In this document: piece after piece, positions 20,665 through 33,000 of the stretch
Position numbering within the stretch: position 1 is the first letter of the stretch
Layout: the number at the start of each line of letters is the position of its first letter
Assembly: GCA_958295665.1 (NCBI GenBank)
Contig: OY282558.1
Span: 137,930,577 to 137,994,576 of the forward strand
Length of the DNA stretch: 64,000 nucleotides
Direction of reading: 5' to 3'
From: Tipula vernalis
Lineage: Eukaryota; Arthropoda; Insecta; Diptera; Tipulidae
Position numbers and translations under genes: made by a program
Notes under the pieces: generated by a model
What the model saw: only the letters and a program-made list of their open reading frames with translations
Told to the model about the DNA's origin: nothing
The model's database searches: none

Positions 20665-21476
20665 TTCAGATGCCTGGCCATAATTTTTTGATTGCATACG
20701 ATTGTTTGGAATTTTCTAATGCCGCTTGTTCACGATTTTGCGATACGCGTTTTTCGTTTGTGATGCGATTTTATTATCCAATGCGATTTTTTCGAAATAC
20801 ATAGTTTAAAATATTTGATTTCTCGTTTTCCTTGGGAAAATATAAGAAGGTGATATGGAGGTGGTATACTGGCCAATCGCTTTCGAAAGAATTAAAAGAA
20901 ATGTTTAATTAGTAACAATTTTTTCTAAAAATTTCATGAATTTTAAGAAGTTAAAAAAAATTCTAAAACTTTAAAAATTTCAAGAATATCACCGTTTTAA
21001 AAACTTTAAAAATTTAAAAGTGAAATTCTACGGAATTTCTAAAAATTTATCTATCAAAATTTTTAAATGTTTAGCTTTAGTAATTGCTTTAAGAATCTAT
21101 AGCGTTGAAGTTAGCGAATTACAAAATTAATAAATTCAATTTCAATATTTAATTTTAAGAATAATTATTAAAGTTTTTCTTAAAATTTCTAATGTTGTTT
21201 AATTTTTGTATAAAAGGTTGCCATCTCTTTGTAAAATTCAACAAGAAAAATAAGACTCGAGCTGATGCTGGAGCTTCAAAATTTTATTTTTAATGTAAAA
21301 ATGGATATAGGACACAAATAAACAGAACGTGGAAGAAGAAAATAAAGCATTTTTAACGAATATTTACTGTAAAAATCATTAATTTAAAAATGGAAGATTT
21401 TATTTATATAATAGGACAATTAATTATAATAATTTAGGAGAAATTACCAGAATTTTTGGTACATACGATTTTCTCT

Positions 21477-22862
21477 CGGAAAATTATTTGTGCATAGCAA
21501 GAAAAAATTCTCTTATAAAGGGAATCCCGATTTTTTTTAAAAGTTTTATCAAAAATGTTACAGGAGGTTCTTTTAGTTATTATTTTCTATTACAAGTGTG
21601 TAGTCGTTATTGTTCAAAATCGGTAAAACAAACGGAATTATCTTTGGAGGTTAGAGCCGCGATTCTAGCAGGCTATTCCGCCGGGATGCCTACAAATGAT
21701 GGCACGGTTGTACAACTGATCCAAATCCAAAAATCAAAAACTAAGAGTAGCTTGAAAAATGTGCAAGGGAGACGACGAAAACGAGCTACAACCGCAAAAA
21801 AAGATAACAGAATAGTGAAACTCCTTAAACGCAATCCTCAGGAAAAAAAATCAAGCAAGTACAGAATGAAAAAAAATTACACTCGAAAAGCCAAAATCTG
21901 TCTGATGACTATACGAAGACGACTATACGAGGCAAATGTCAAAGCCTCTACTATGCAAAAGAAGCCGTTCATAAGCCAAGCAAATAAGAGAAAGCGCCTT
22001 AAATTTGCACACACCTACAAGTAAAAGACTGTGAAGCTCTGGCGTAATATTTTGTGGACAGACGAGTTATGTTTTAGTTTGGATGGAACCTACGGTAAAA
22101 AATATTTTTATTCCACTCCCAAACAAAAAAAAGAAAAAAATCGCACCATTATTATGCCCACTCGCCATAATGGTGGCGGTAAAATAATGTTATGGGGGGG
22201 TTTTAGTTACAATGGTGTTGAAAATCTCATAATGCTACCTGAAAAGGCAACTTCAAGTACGTACTTGGAAGTGTTAAACGAGCACGCTTTAGTTTCCGGT
22301 TGTGAATTGATAGGCTAGCATTTTATATTGCAGCAAGACAACGCTCCAATTCACAAAAGTAAATTCATCACGAAGTTTCTAAGAGATTTGGATCAACAAA
22401 CATTTGATTGGCCACCTCAAAGTCCGGATTTAAATCCAATTGAGAATATTTGGATTTATTTTAAGCAAAACATGGTGGTAGAAATTGGAAGGCAGCCAAG
22501 TGAAACTTTTGCTGTGGTAAAAAATATCTGGGATAAAATTCCAACGCAAATGCTAGAAAATCTCGTGAATTCCATTCCACCGCGTCTTCATGAAGTGATT
22601 GCAAACAATGGTGGGAATACTTCATATTGACTTAATTTGAAATTAATTATTATTCCTCGACATTTAGTCAATTTAATTGATTATTTGTACTATGCACAAA
22701 TAATTTTGTGGTAAAATATAATTTTCTTTTGCTTTTATTTTAACCAAATACAGAATAAATGTCATTTTGTATAACAAATGAATTATTTTTTCATTTAAGT
22801 TAATTTTTGGATAATAATTTTGTTAAAATTTTGCAATGCACAAATAATTTTGTTAAGGGTTG
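21477..22862 (+). mobile_element. Tc1-type (DD34E) transposon, left end incomplete
   Basis: The inner repeat ATGCACAAATAATTTT occurs at about 22692 and again, near the right end, at 22836. The same motif inverted lies at 21480-21497. Two copies on the right suggest an inverted/direct-repeat type end. The outer left repeat was not found. The right end (..AAGGGTTG) abuts TA at 22863-22864, which is also the first TA of the neighbouring minisatellite-bounded element. Confidence 0.75.
21488..22630 (+). pseudogene. Tc1 (DD34E) transposase with two in-frame stops
   Basis: A single frame, broken only by TAA at 22022-22024 and TAG at 22316-22318, encodes a Tc1-family transposase. The DNA-binding part begins at about 21620 (KQTELSLEVRAAILAGYSAG). 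The ~45 codons before it are probably untranslated sequence and overlap an inverted repeat. Catalytic motifs are WTDELCFSLDG (first aspartate), QQDNAPIHKS (second aspartate) and SPDLNPIENIW (glutamate). Thirty-four residues separate the last two, as in DD34E. The frame ends at TGA 22628-22630. Length fits the family once both stops are read through. The run AAAAAGAAAAAAATCGC near 22130 is unusually A-rich but stays in frame. Confidence 0.88.
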
Positions 22863-23900
22863 TACATGTTGTGTCATCTAATATTATAAGTTGAAGAAGT
22901 TGAAAAGTTATTGCTCTTGAAAGCACCTAAAAATAAGGGGAGAGAGACAAAATTCTGAGAATCAAAATGCGGACACTACAGAATCCCTAATACTAAATCC
23001 CGAAGACACAAGATCTGTAGGGTACAAAATCTCGAAAGCCTATGAAAATTCCAATATCTAGTTGTTTTGTTGCACAATTGGTGCAATTTTCCCTTGATTT
23101 AAAGATGTTTACACACGAAAAATCAAACATCGAAAATAGTGACGGTTTTAACATGACGGAATCACTGCATTTGCCTGAAAAAAAAATCCAGAAATTTTAA
23201 AATCCAGAATAATTGAATAGGAAAAATCCAGAAAAAAATCTAGAAATTATCAGAAAGCAATCCAGAAAAAATATTTTGTTAAAATAAATGAAAAAAATTC
23301 AATTTTATAGGCATTTTTAAACTTTTGTCGTCTTCTGAGACATTTTTTGGTAAATCTGTCAGTAGAAGCGATACGAGTGACACCATTCCTTTGATCTGTG
23401 TCTGCATGATTGACGAATGATTCACGATGCATTAAATCCGCAATTCGCTCCAATATATTAGTCGATACTATACTAACCCAACGAATTAAGCCAACCACAA
23501 AATAATTTTAAACATTTGTGGTAGAACTACAATTCCATCAGTTCATCTTCAACTGCAATTCCTTTGATCTGAACGGAAAAACTCAAATTTTATAGATATT
23601 TTATAAATTTTAATTTTAACTTGGGCCGCACTTTGATAATTGTGTTTCTGGATTTTAGTTTTCTGGACTTTTTTTTCGGGATTTTCAGTTTCTTTATTAT
23701 TTTATTCTAGAGAAAGTAGCCAACGATAACAAGACACCCCTCGGGATTGTTTCCGGATTACGGGATTGTATACCCTTGAGATTTTGTACCTTCGGGATTT
23801 TGTACCCTTGAGATTAATTATTCTCGTGATTTTGTACCATTGGAATTTTGATTTGCGGGATTTTATCCCTCGAGAATATGTATGACCAACCCAAATACAA
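22863..23900. mobile_element. Small minisatellite-bounded element, copy 2
   Basis: The left end (TACATGTTGTGTCAT) matches 11116 and the right end (CTCGAGAATATGT.TGAC.AACCC) matches 20036-20057. Between them are GGTACAAAATC(C/T)CGA units at the left and inverted GGGATTTTGTACC units at 23700-23870. A second inverted pair of AAAATCCAGAA motifs lies inside (about 23200-23270 against 23645-23690). About 1.04 kb in all. No transposase or other convincing reading frame is present. Confidence 0.6.
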
Positions 23901-25466
23901 CAATGCATGACAGATACTTTGCTTCAAAAAAAAAGCGGATATATACATTACATAATACAGTTATAGAATATCAGCTAACTATAGGCGTTTAGGAATGAGT
24001 GGGTATATTTACCTTAACATTAATTTCCGTTCTGTCTAAAACGCAATTTCATTGGAATCATATATCTGATGATAGGATTCCAGTATTGTGGGGGGGATAA
24101 TCAATAAAATTAACAAAAATGAAATTAACAATCTCAGACCGGAGATCACTGCCTGAGTAGCAAGTGGACTGAGAACCTTGCAGTTGAAGCTGATGAATTA
24201 TTCCATTAAAACGGCATTTGCCGTTGCTTGGAATGGTGTATAATTCCATAGTATTCACTTATTGGACTTGTAAATTTGAAGTTAACCGAAATGAATTTCA
24301 GTGTACCAACAAACTTGTTGGAATTTCAAATTATTTTCATTTAGTGCGCTAATAACTGAGCCACAAATTTAATGCCTTTAATGAAGAAATTGCTTCATAC
24401 ACATGATGGTAAAGTTATTTTAGATTATGATAACGAATACAGACACGAGGAAATAAAAGGAATTCGTATGGCATCTATCGGTGGTGGTTTGAGGTACAGG
24501 AAAAGATCCCAAAGACGGAAACTCGGCGGACCGGACAAGAATTCCGTAGCAAAAATTTTTCCGGCTTTTCGGGTTTAAATAAAAACGGGAAAAGGGAAAA
24601 AAGAAGAAAAAAGGAAATGAAATACAAAATGGAAAAAATAGTTTGAATGGATTAGTGTATTTGAACAAATGTGTCGACCAAATTTGTCGTCAAGGTTACA
24701 AAGTGAGTCTCAGCAAAACCCTCGCTTTATAAATAAAAAGTACAATTGCAGGGAAATAATTATTAATAATTAACATTTAAAGATGTTTTAGAACATTGTT
24801 GCGTCCCTATTCACTTGTAGTGTGGGGGTTGGGAATTGGATTAATAAATTTGTAATCCTACAGACTGTTCCAGACTTGAAGCTTTTGTAAATATTTAAAT
24901 CTTAAAATTAAATTTTAAATTTCATGTTGAACTAATAGTACTTGAGTTTGGTTAGGAGGTAGTCTTCGGCGGCATTAGTGAGGGTGTAAGATGGTAGCTG
25001 TTTATTATTAAAAAAAAAAAAAAAAAAGAAAAAAAAAGGAGAAAACCCCTGAAGCGGCTTGCGGGAACTTGGATATTAATTGAACTTGAAGCTAGAAACC
25101 ATTAAATAACTTTAATGTATTTTCCGGTATCAAGGAAGGACGCGTCATTAATTTGTACCTTAGGTTTTATTCCTCGGTGCGAGCTTGGAAATGACGGCTA
25201 TAATATTAAAATTAAGGTTTTGTAGTATTTAAAGATTAATTCAGAACGGCTTCATAGAAATTAAATTAAACTTAGTGATTTAAAAATCAATCGATCAATA
25301 AAAAAAGGCCAGAGGAAGTAAGGTGGTGGGAAACATTTAAGGGGTAATTGATAACTAATTATTATTTAATTTAGGATGCCAAGGATTGAAAGCAGTTTTT
25401 AGACAAAATGTAACTACTAACAATTGATTTGATTAATGCCCAATTAAAATAATTGAAATATTGTGA
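23901..25466. other. Non-coding sequence
   Basis: No recognisable protein or element. An A-rich run at about 25011-25038 could be an old poly-A tail, but no LINE or SINE body was identified before it. Confidence 0.45.
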
Positions 25467-25615
25467 GAATGTTGAAGCTGAGGGTATTTCAAGGGCACAA
25501 TATTTGATACAACAAATTCTGTTTACTCGATGAGAAGTAAGTTGGGCGATACTTAATCGAAATTCTAATAATTTTTGGATTGAGTGTGGAATAAGCTTCG
25601 ATCAACAACATATGA
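25467..25615 (+). repeat. Dispersed repeat, copy 2 (also at 20280-20385)
   Basis: Direct-orientation partner of 20280-20385. It starts GAATGTTGAAGCTGAGGGT. Confidence 0.7.
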
Positions 25616-28600
25616 AATACCACTAAGCAAAATAAACAATCAATGCTTTTGGGCTTCCCAAACCTATAATCTGCTTCAAAATTTTTATAACCTTCTAAAT
25701 CAACCTGGCTAAAGAAGCCAGCTTAACAGCACCACCTCTCTCCGTGATCAGAAATTAATAGGATGGAATAGCCAATGGAAAATAAAACGTGAGTCTCCAA
25801 TTACTATCTAAGTACAAGACTTTGCACCAACAAACCGGGAATAAAGCTATGGTTTTCAATAATTGCTAAAAAGAAGAAAACTCTATGACTTTCAGACGGC
25901 ATTTATGCTGCATCATATTTTGAGCAGCTTTATGTCAACCTTTGAGAACCGGGAAATAATTCGCTAGATGTAAAAGGACATATTCATAATATTTTTAAAA
26001 TTTTGAGAAATTTGACAAGACAGAAAATAATTTTCAACTAGTTGCCGATTTGGCACACAATTTACAGCATAATTATCTTAAACGACGTTCATATTCAGGG
26101 AATCATTTAGCCATGTGCCAGTTAACAATCTTAATAGTCAACTTATAAATTGTAAGTTAATAATAATCTCTATAATTTACGAACCAATAAATTCATTAAA
26201 CACCCAATCAAGATAACAACAAAATGTAAATCCATCTAGCGAACCTAACCAACCCCTTTTTGATTCAGACCCGTGCACATATATATACATTCAATTATTA
26301 TTAACTTATGTTTCTTGCGTCACCCAATCAACCCTTTATATACATAATATATCGTACGTATGTACGTACGCATAAAGGACTATTCGATTTTTTTATTTTT
26401 TTTAACGTTTAAGAAATTGTCAAGACTTTTTAGTTATGGTATGCTATATAATGTTTTATATTACAACAAAAACATAAATAATAAGAATCCTTTTTTTTTC
26501 TTTTTGTGTTGTAATAATAATAAAAAAGGATAAAAGGAAGTAATATGATTTCAGTTTTTTTTTTTATTATTTTTTCTGCTATTATTAGTTTTGAAAATGA
26601 AACCGAATGTGTGTATGTTTATATGCTGAATATTATGTTAGTTAACAAGGTATATATAGGAGGAAAGGTGATTGTAGATTTGGCGCGCGCGTATGAGCAC
26701 GCTTCCTTTTTTATCCCTTTCGTTTTTATTTCTTATTTACGACTATTATTTTATTAATTTAAAATATTTACAATAAATAAAAAAAGGAACCAAATCATTC
26801 CTATACACATCCGTTCTGCCAATGTTGTGTTTGCTTAAAAATAACAAAAAATATTAAAAAATCAAATATTTATTTTATGTTTGTTTCGGATCCTCATTTT
26901 TTTATTTTTTTTATACATTTTTCCGTTGAAAAATGAAAATTGTAAATATTTGAGAAAGCACTGTGTATACGTATGGAAAATCACAATGTTTATTCCTAAG
27001 CGAAAATAAATATACCAATGGGAAATTAGACAAAGGTTAAGGCACTAGAGAAGCTGTATACCAGCGTAAAATGTCACTGCTCTAGTTCTAGACTTAATAT
27101 TTCACCAACATTTTGTAATAAACTAAATTTCCTTGTATTCATTTAAGGAACACAAAAATACGACTGACTCCCTTGTTTAATATCACAGTGGTATTTATAG
27201 ATTTTTTCGGATTTTACTGTAAACTCGCGAAAGTTCCCGCCATAGCAAAAAACGAAACTATTAAAACAATTTTTTTCACCAAAAAAAAAAAACGGTTATC
27301 TGTCACATTTTTCTTACAAAAAATTCTTAAGGGTTGTGCAAAATATTGCCAATACGTACTAAATACGGAAGAAAATTTCAGTTACAAGATAATTTAACTA
27401 TGAATAGCTCGAAATAAAAAAAACGTTATTTTATTTTTTACCAAAAATAGGGAAAGCCTAGGTATTATATAGTTTTTTTACTAATCAACGACAAAAAAAA
27501 CGTTACTTTTTTCCAGTACGTCACAATAAGATTATTTATTACACCGATTTGTGTCTTACACAAAAATTATATAAAGTGCAACAAAATCCATGTTCGTATA
27601 AGGTTTTTGGGGTTAAACCATTATATTTTTGCTGTAATTTTAATGCATTTCCAGAAATTCGTGAGAAAACCCGTTTTTTATGTAAAAAATCAAAATCAGT
27701 AAAAAATTACTTGATATAATTTTTTGGGGTTGCATTCCTGAGAAATATCGTTAAAAAAAATCTCGAAAAATTCTGCAAAAACACATAAAAACTCTAAGGG
27801 TCATTTTAATATAATTTTGTCTAGAAAAAAAAAATATTGAAGATCGTTCATTTACTTGATATTAAAGAATATACAACAAAAAATATTAAGAGATGGATTG
27901 TAGATCATTTGTATGATGATCAGGTAAAAATATTCATTTTTTGTTAGAAAAATAGAGAAATAGAAAAAAAATGCATCTTAACATTCTATTGTTTGAATAT
28001 TTTTTTAAGGGTAAATATTTTCCATTCGATCTTCGAAATAACATATCGGTTTTTTGTCTAGCGCATACATAAAAAATGGATTTGTATTTTTTGTTTATCG
28101 TAAATTTGAATATCGTGGGAAATATATATAAGAGAGATCGATCGACATTATTTTGGCAGCTGAATTTTTAATTCAATCATCAAATTTACTAGAATGTTAA
28201 TTTTTGGATATACATTATGATTATAAGGATATCAATTGTCAGGTTGTGTAATTTCCTGTATTTCCTAATATTTGGTTTGGAATTTCAGTCAATATAGAAT
28301 ATTAAAATTTAGACAAATTTAAAATTTACAGCAATTTGAGCTTGTTTGAGATTTGCCAAAAATTATTACCTACAACCTACATTAAAAGTTGTGCTTTTTT
28401 TATTTCAAAATTATAAGGGTTACCGGTGGGTGGAAACATTGAAAACCATTGCTGTATTGTTTGTAGATGTAGAAAAGTACAATGGATTAAATTGCTTAAA
28501 TTCTTCTCCATTAGAAACTAACAGTGAACAAGTAGATAAAATAGACAATCACTTAAAATTTTTATTTTTATTTTTTGGGGTAATTTGAATATAGTTCGTT

Positions 28601-28837
28601 TTAAATTTCCTAAATTTTGAATAAAAATACTTATAATTACATCGCTAGACAAACACATAATGTTTTCTAATTCTTTATGAAAAGTAGTATTTCGGTACGA
28701 AAATTAATTATTTCGGTGAACAAATTATGTTTGTTCTTTGTTGTTTATTGGCGATTTTCATCAACAAAGGGTGAACCATAAGCGAGAAGTTAGGCGCATG
28801 CCAAAAGACTTCAGGTTTCTCGACACGCATTCTATGC
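25616..28837. other. AT-rich region without recognised genes
   Basis: 25640-26170 has somewhat more complex sequence with broken frames (for example DLAHNLQHNYLKRRSYSGNH near 26048) that may be an old retroelement remnant, but no family could be named. 26341-26371 is a CGTACGTATGTACGTACG palindrome cluster. GGCGCGCGCG lies at 26682-26691. The remainder is AT-rich with homopolymer runs and no coding signal. Confidence 0.4.
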
Positions 28838-28840
28838 TTA

Positions 28841-28939
28841 GGCTGTTTTCGAATTTGTGGAACCTAACTTATTTCATGAGAATAAGTTAGGTTCCACATA
28901 TACATAAGTATCAAATAATTATTCGTTTCGAAAACAGCC
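28841..28939. mobile_element. Palindromic MITE 1 of a TTA-linked chain (GGCTGTTTTCGAA ends)
   Basis: The inverted ends are GGCTGTTTTCGAA and TTCGAAAACAGCC. An inner palindrome pairs GTGGAACCTAACTTAT with its complement. TTA flanks both sides (28838-28840 and 28940-28942). The 3-bp TTA/TAA duplication suggests a PIF/Harbinger-like source. Confidence 0.8.
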
Positions 28940-28942
28940 TTA

Positions 28943-29058
28943 GGCCCTTTTCCAATAACTTACTTATTTACTTTCTTACTTATTTTTTTCTTATTCAATG
29001 TAATTTCTTATGTATTAAGTTAGGTTTCACCAAATAAGTAAGTAATTGGAAAAGGGTC
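28943..29058. mobile_element. Palindromic MITE 2 of the chain (GGCCCTTTTCCAAT ends)
   Basis: The inverted ends are G(G/A)CCCTTTTCCAAT, AACTTACTTATTT and complements. TTA sits at both sides (28940-28942 and 29059-29061), the left one shared with MITE 1. Its ends differ in sequence from MITE 1. Confidence 0.8.
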
Positions 29059-29061
29059 TTA

Positions 29062-29170
29062 GGCTGTTTTCGAAGAAACGAATACTTATTTGTGGAACCT
29101 AACTTATTTCATAAGAAATTACATTGTATAAGTTAGGTTCCACAAATAAGTATTCGTTTCGAAAACAGCC
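29062..29170. mobile_element. Palindromic MITE 3 of the chain (GGCTGTTTTCGAA ends)
   Basis: An almost perfect hairpin of 109 bases. The ends are GGCTGTTTTCGAA.AAACGAA with complement, and the stem continues through TACTTATTTGTGGAACCTAA. TTA lies at 29059-29061 and 29171-29173. It is of the same family as MITE 1 and better preserved. Confidence 0.85.
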
Positions 29171-29173
29171 TTA

Positions 29174-29246
29174 GGCCCTTTCCGAAAGTTATACTTATTA
29201 GGAAAGTTAGGTTCCACAAATAAGTATACCTTTCGGAAAGAGGGCC
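29174..29246. mobile_element. Palindromic MITE 4 of the chain (GGCCCTTTCCGAAAG ends)
   Basis: The inverted ends are GGCCCTTTCCGAAAG and CTTTCGGAAAGAGGGCC, followed inside by TATACTTATT and its complement. TTA lies at 29171-29173 and TAA at 29247-29249. Confidence 0.8.
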
Positions 29247-29249
29247 TAA

Positions 29250-29305
29250 GCTGTTTTCGAAACGAATATTTATTTGAGGAACCTAACTTACTCAAATAAG
29301 TATCT
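29250..29305. mobile_element. MITE 5 of the chain, truncated
   Basis: It starts GCTGTTTTCGAAACGAATA straight after TAA 29247-29249, as in the ends of MITEs 1 and 3. It forms a short hairpin around GAGGAACCTAACTTACTC. The outer right end is missing. Confidence 0.65.
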
Positions 29306-29774
29306 TATCAAGGTGACTTAATGCAGTGATATATGCAATAAAAAATCCTTTAAAGCTAAAAATACATCAAAAATACATGTGCTGATTGGATGATTTGTAT
29401 TACCTTATACGACCCAAAAAAAAAAGTCGTATGTCGAGAATACATGTATAATTTTGGCGTAGGAACTTTTTTATATTATGACATTTAATAGATTTAACAT
29501 TTTACTTGTCATAAATTTATAATTCTCACTGTTTAAGGTTTCATTCTTGGTTTACTATGTGCTAAATTTACATAACATTAAAAAACGTGAAAGCAACTTT
29601 CTTTTTTAAGGTTATGTAAATATACCATACATTCCACGACAGTAATACCAATATTTTTTTTTATACTAATTCTACTTTTTGTGTTTTGCTAATTTTTGCC
29701 ATTTCTAAAAACTTTTTTTGTGATGTTATCGGTGTCTATATTAAATGTACCTGTAAACATCAATAAAACGAAAT
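29306..29774. other. No gene or recognised element
   Basis: AT-rich sequence between the MITE chain and the LINE 3' end. Nothing assignable. Confidence 0.4.
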
Positions 29775-30070
29775 CCAGGAAAACGTACGGAGACATGAAG
29801 AAGGGCTCCGCCAACATGTGAACATTGAAGCCACTCAGCTCCTAAGCATCACGAATTTAGTACGCAGACTTAAAAGAACCAAACCTTTTGAGCTGGTGTG
29901 ATTGTCAGTTTAAACAGCATTATACTACCAGACACTATGGAACGCCAATGGGAAGAAGCCATAGATTAATTTATGTTAGTAAATTAAGTCAGAAACAAAT
30001 TGCTTATTAGTCCAGGAGACTAGATTGTAATTAGATAAAATAAATAAATCAAATTTATTTAAAAAAAAAA
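29775..30070 (+). mobile_element. 3' end of a Jockey-clade LINE, 5'-truncated
   Basis: The last ~27 codons of an ORF2 are readable, ending NIEATQLLSITNLVRRLKRT and then KPFELV with TGA at 29899-29901. The end of the LINE at 47104 (NAVRRLQRQKPLEL) matches this well. A 3' untranslated stretch and an A-run at 30060-30070 follow. The untranslated sequences of the two differ, so they are related but different families. Confidence 0.75.
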
Positions 30071-33000
30071 ATTCCATAAATTCTAGAAATTTGATCAATT
30101 TTATAAATTCTTTAAAATTTGTAGATTCTATGAACTGCATAAATTATTTCAACTCTGCCAGTTCCCTAATTTCTACAAACTCAAAATTCCATGATTTCCA
30201 GAATTCTGTAAATTTTATTAATTCTTTGAATTCTACAAATTTTCATAATTTCGATAAATCCTATGCATTTTGTAAATTCTAAAAATTCCATAAAGTCTAA
30301 AAATTCAATAAACCTTTTAAATCATAACAATTTTATAAATTCTAGACTTAGTAAAATTTATAAAATTTTTGAAATTTACTGAATTTCCATAATTTGTAGC
30401 ATACATTCCATAGAATAAGTAAAATTTGATTTTGCAGAATTTATAGAATTCAAAGAACTGACAGAATCGAAACAATTTATAGAACTAAACTATGAGTTTA
30501 AAATTTATAGAATTCATTGAATCTATAGAATTCATAGAATTAGTAGAACTTGAAAATTACTAAAGTTTATAGACTTATTGAAATTTGTAAAATATATAGA
30601 ATATGCAGAATTAGTAGAATTCATAATTGAATTTTGTGTTGCCCGTGCTACAAATTATGGAAATTCATGTTCCACAAATTCTATAATTTTTATTAATTCT
30701 TTGAATTCTACAAATGTTATAAATTCTATATGCTTTAATAATTCCATAAATTCTTTAAGTTCCATAATTTCTGTAAATTTACAAATTCTATAAATTCGAT
30801 AAATTTTGTAAATTTTATGAATTCTTTAAAGTACAACAATTACTTAAGCTCTTTAATAGAATTTCTCCAATAAATATATTAAATTCCTTACATTTTATAA
30901 ATTCTGTCAGTTCTATATTCAATTTCCCAAATTTGACCTATTCTAAAATTTTCATAATCTTCATAAATTCGACAAATTCTGTTACTTAATTTTATTAACT
31001 CTCTAAATTCTATTAATTTAATAAATGCTATACATTCTATAAATTTTTTAAATTCAGCGATTCTATTAACATTTTTTAAATTCTATAATAAACTCCCTAA
31101 ATTCTACGAATTTTTCTTACTATAAAAATTTTATATTTCCTATACATCTTCTAAATTATTTGATTTCGATTTCGTTAAATTGTACAAATCCTATAAATTA
31201 TGTAAATTTGATAAATTATGTAAATTCGATAAATTCTAGAAATTTTAAATTTTATAAATGTTTTTAAATTTTGTTGATTCTATGAGTCATATAAATTATT
31301 TCACCTCTGTCATTTCTTTAATTTCTACAAACTCAAATATTACATATTCTAAAAATTCGAAGATTTCGAAGATTTTTTAATTCTATAAATTTCATTAATT
31401 CTTTGAATTTGCAAGTTTTTGTAGTTTCGTAACTGCAATAAATCCTATAAATTTTAATAATTCTATAAATTGTATAAATCATATACATTTTGTAAATTTA
31501 ATGCAGTCTAAAAATTCCAGTAAATCTTTGAAATTCTATAAATCCTACAAATTTTAAAAATTCCACAAATTCTATAAATTTTTTAAATTCTAGGCTTAGA
31601 GGAATTTTAAAATTTTTAGAATTTCTAAAATTTAAATGATTTATAGAATTCAATTATGAATTCTACAAATTGTACCTTTTCGATATATTTGACAAATTCC
31701 AATAAGTCTTTAAACTTTATTAATTCGATTAATTTTATGAATTCAATAAATCCTCTAATTTTAAAAATTATAACAACTCTATCTATACATTCTCTGAATT
31801 TTCAACTTCTATCAATTCTATGAATTTTATAAATTTCAAATTCATAGTTCTATAAATTGTTTCAACACCGTCAGTTGTTTAATTCTCAAACTCAAATATT
31901 ACGTATTCTAAAAATTCCATAATTCGTCTATAGATTTCAATAATTCTTCAAATTATACAAATTTTATAATTTCCATGAATGCAATTAATTTTATAAATTT
32001 TAATAATCTTATAAATTGTATAAATCCTGTAAACTTTATAAATTTTATAAAGTATAAAAATTCAATAAATGCTATAAATTATGTAAATTCCACAAATTCT
32101 ATAATTTTTTTAAATTCTAGACTTATAAGAAATTATAAAATTTATTTATTTTGTAAAATTTAATTAATTTATAAAATGGAATTTATCGATGTAACATAAT
32201 TTATAGGATGTATAGAGTACGAGTATATAGAATTTAATTAGAATTCTGTAAATTTTACATACTATATTTTATGAATTTTGGAACTTATCCATTGGATTCT
32301 CTAAATTCCATAAATTTTGTCAATTCTGGCGGTTAAACATAATTTATAGCTGATAGTCAAACTGACGGCTATAAATTATATACTGTAAAAACTTCCTAAC
32401 TTGTATAAATTCTATAAATTCTGTAAATTCAATAAATTTGATAAATCCGATTTTCTAATTCTAAAAACTCTTTAAATTCTAAAAATAAACTATAAATTTG
32501 ATAAATTTTGTCAGTTCTAAAAATCGTACTAATTTTATAAATTAAAATTTCTTTAAATTAATAAATTCCGCAAATTCTACGGATTTTTCTTATACTAAAA
32601 ATTCATAATTGTTATAAATTTCTAAACTATTTCAATTCTATAAATTATATAAATCCCATAAATTATGTAAATTTGACAAATTCTGTACATTTTTTAAATT
32701 CTAGACTTATTCGAATTTATAAAATTTGTAGAATTTAATTATGTTGTAACTCCTCGAAAAATTCGATAAATCGAAATTAAAAAAAATTTAATACTTTAAA
32801 TTAAGTAAATTCCACTAAATTTCATAAATTTTGTCAATTCTGACAGTTCTATATTAGACAAATTCTCTAAATTTTACTAATTCTAAAATCTTCGTAACTT
32901 GAACAAATTTTATAAATTTTATGAATTCCTTATTTTCTAGAAATTCCGTAAATTCAATAAATTCTATTACCAAATTCTTATAACTCTATAAATTCAATAA

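Larger units (their letters stand above)
20061..21476. other. Non-coding sequence with two dispersed repeats
   Basis: Apart from the repeat copies at 20280-20385 and 20510-20664, I see short TGCGATTTT motifs near 20730-20800 and AT-rich low-complexity sequence at 20930-21200. There is no coding signal. Confidence 0.5.

Noticed and set aside
23250..23498. Minus-strand frame of 82 codons inside the compact minisatellite-bounded element
   Set aside because: No family was recognised, and a short frame within a non-autonomous element is not enough to call a gene.
25640..26170. Mixed-complexity sequence with broken frames resembling retroelement protein
   Set aside because: No catalytic or structural motif could be placed, so only the possibility is noted in the region entry.
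30091..32163. Three plus-strand frames (30091-30282, 30578-30793, 31975-32163) with Asn/Ile/Ser-rich peptides
   Set aside because: The peptides repeat with the 9-bp period of the minisatellite (three residues per unit), so they are a by-product of the repeat and not genes.
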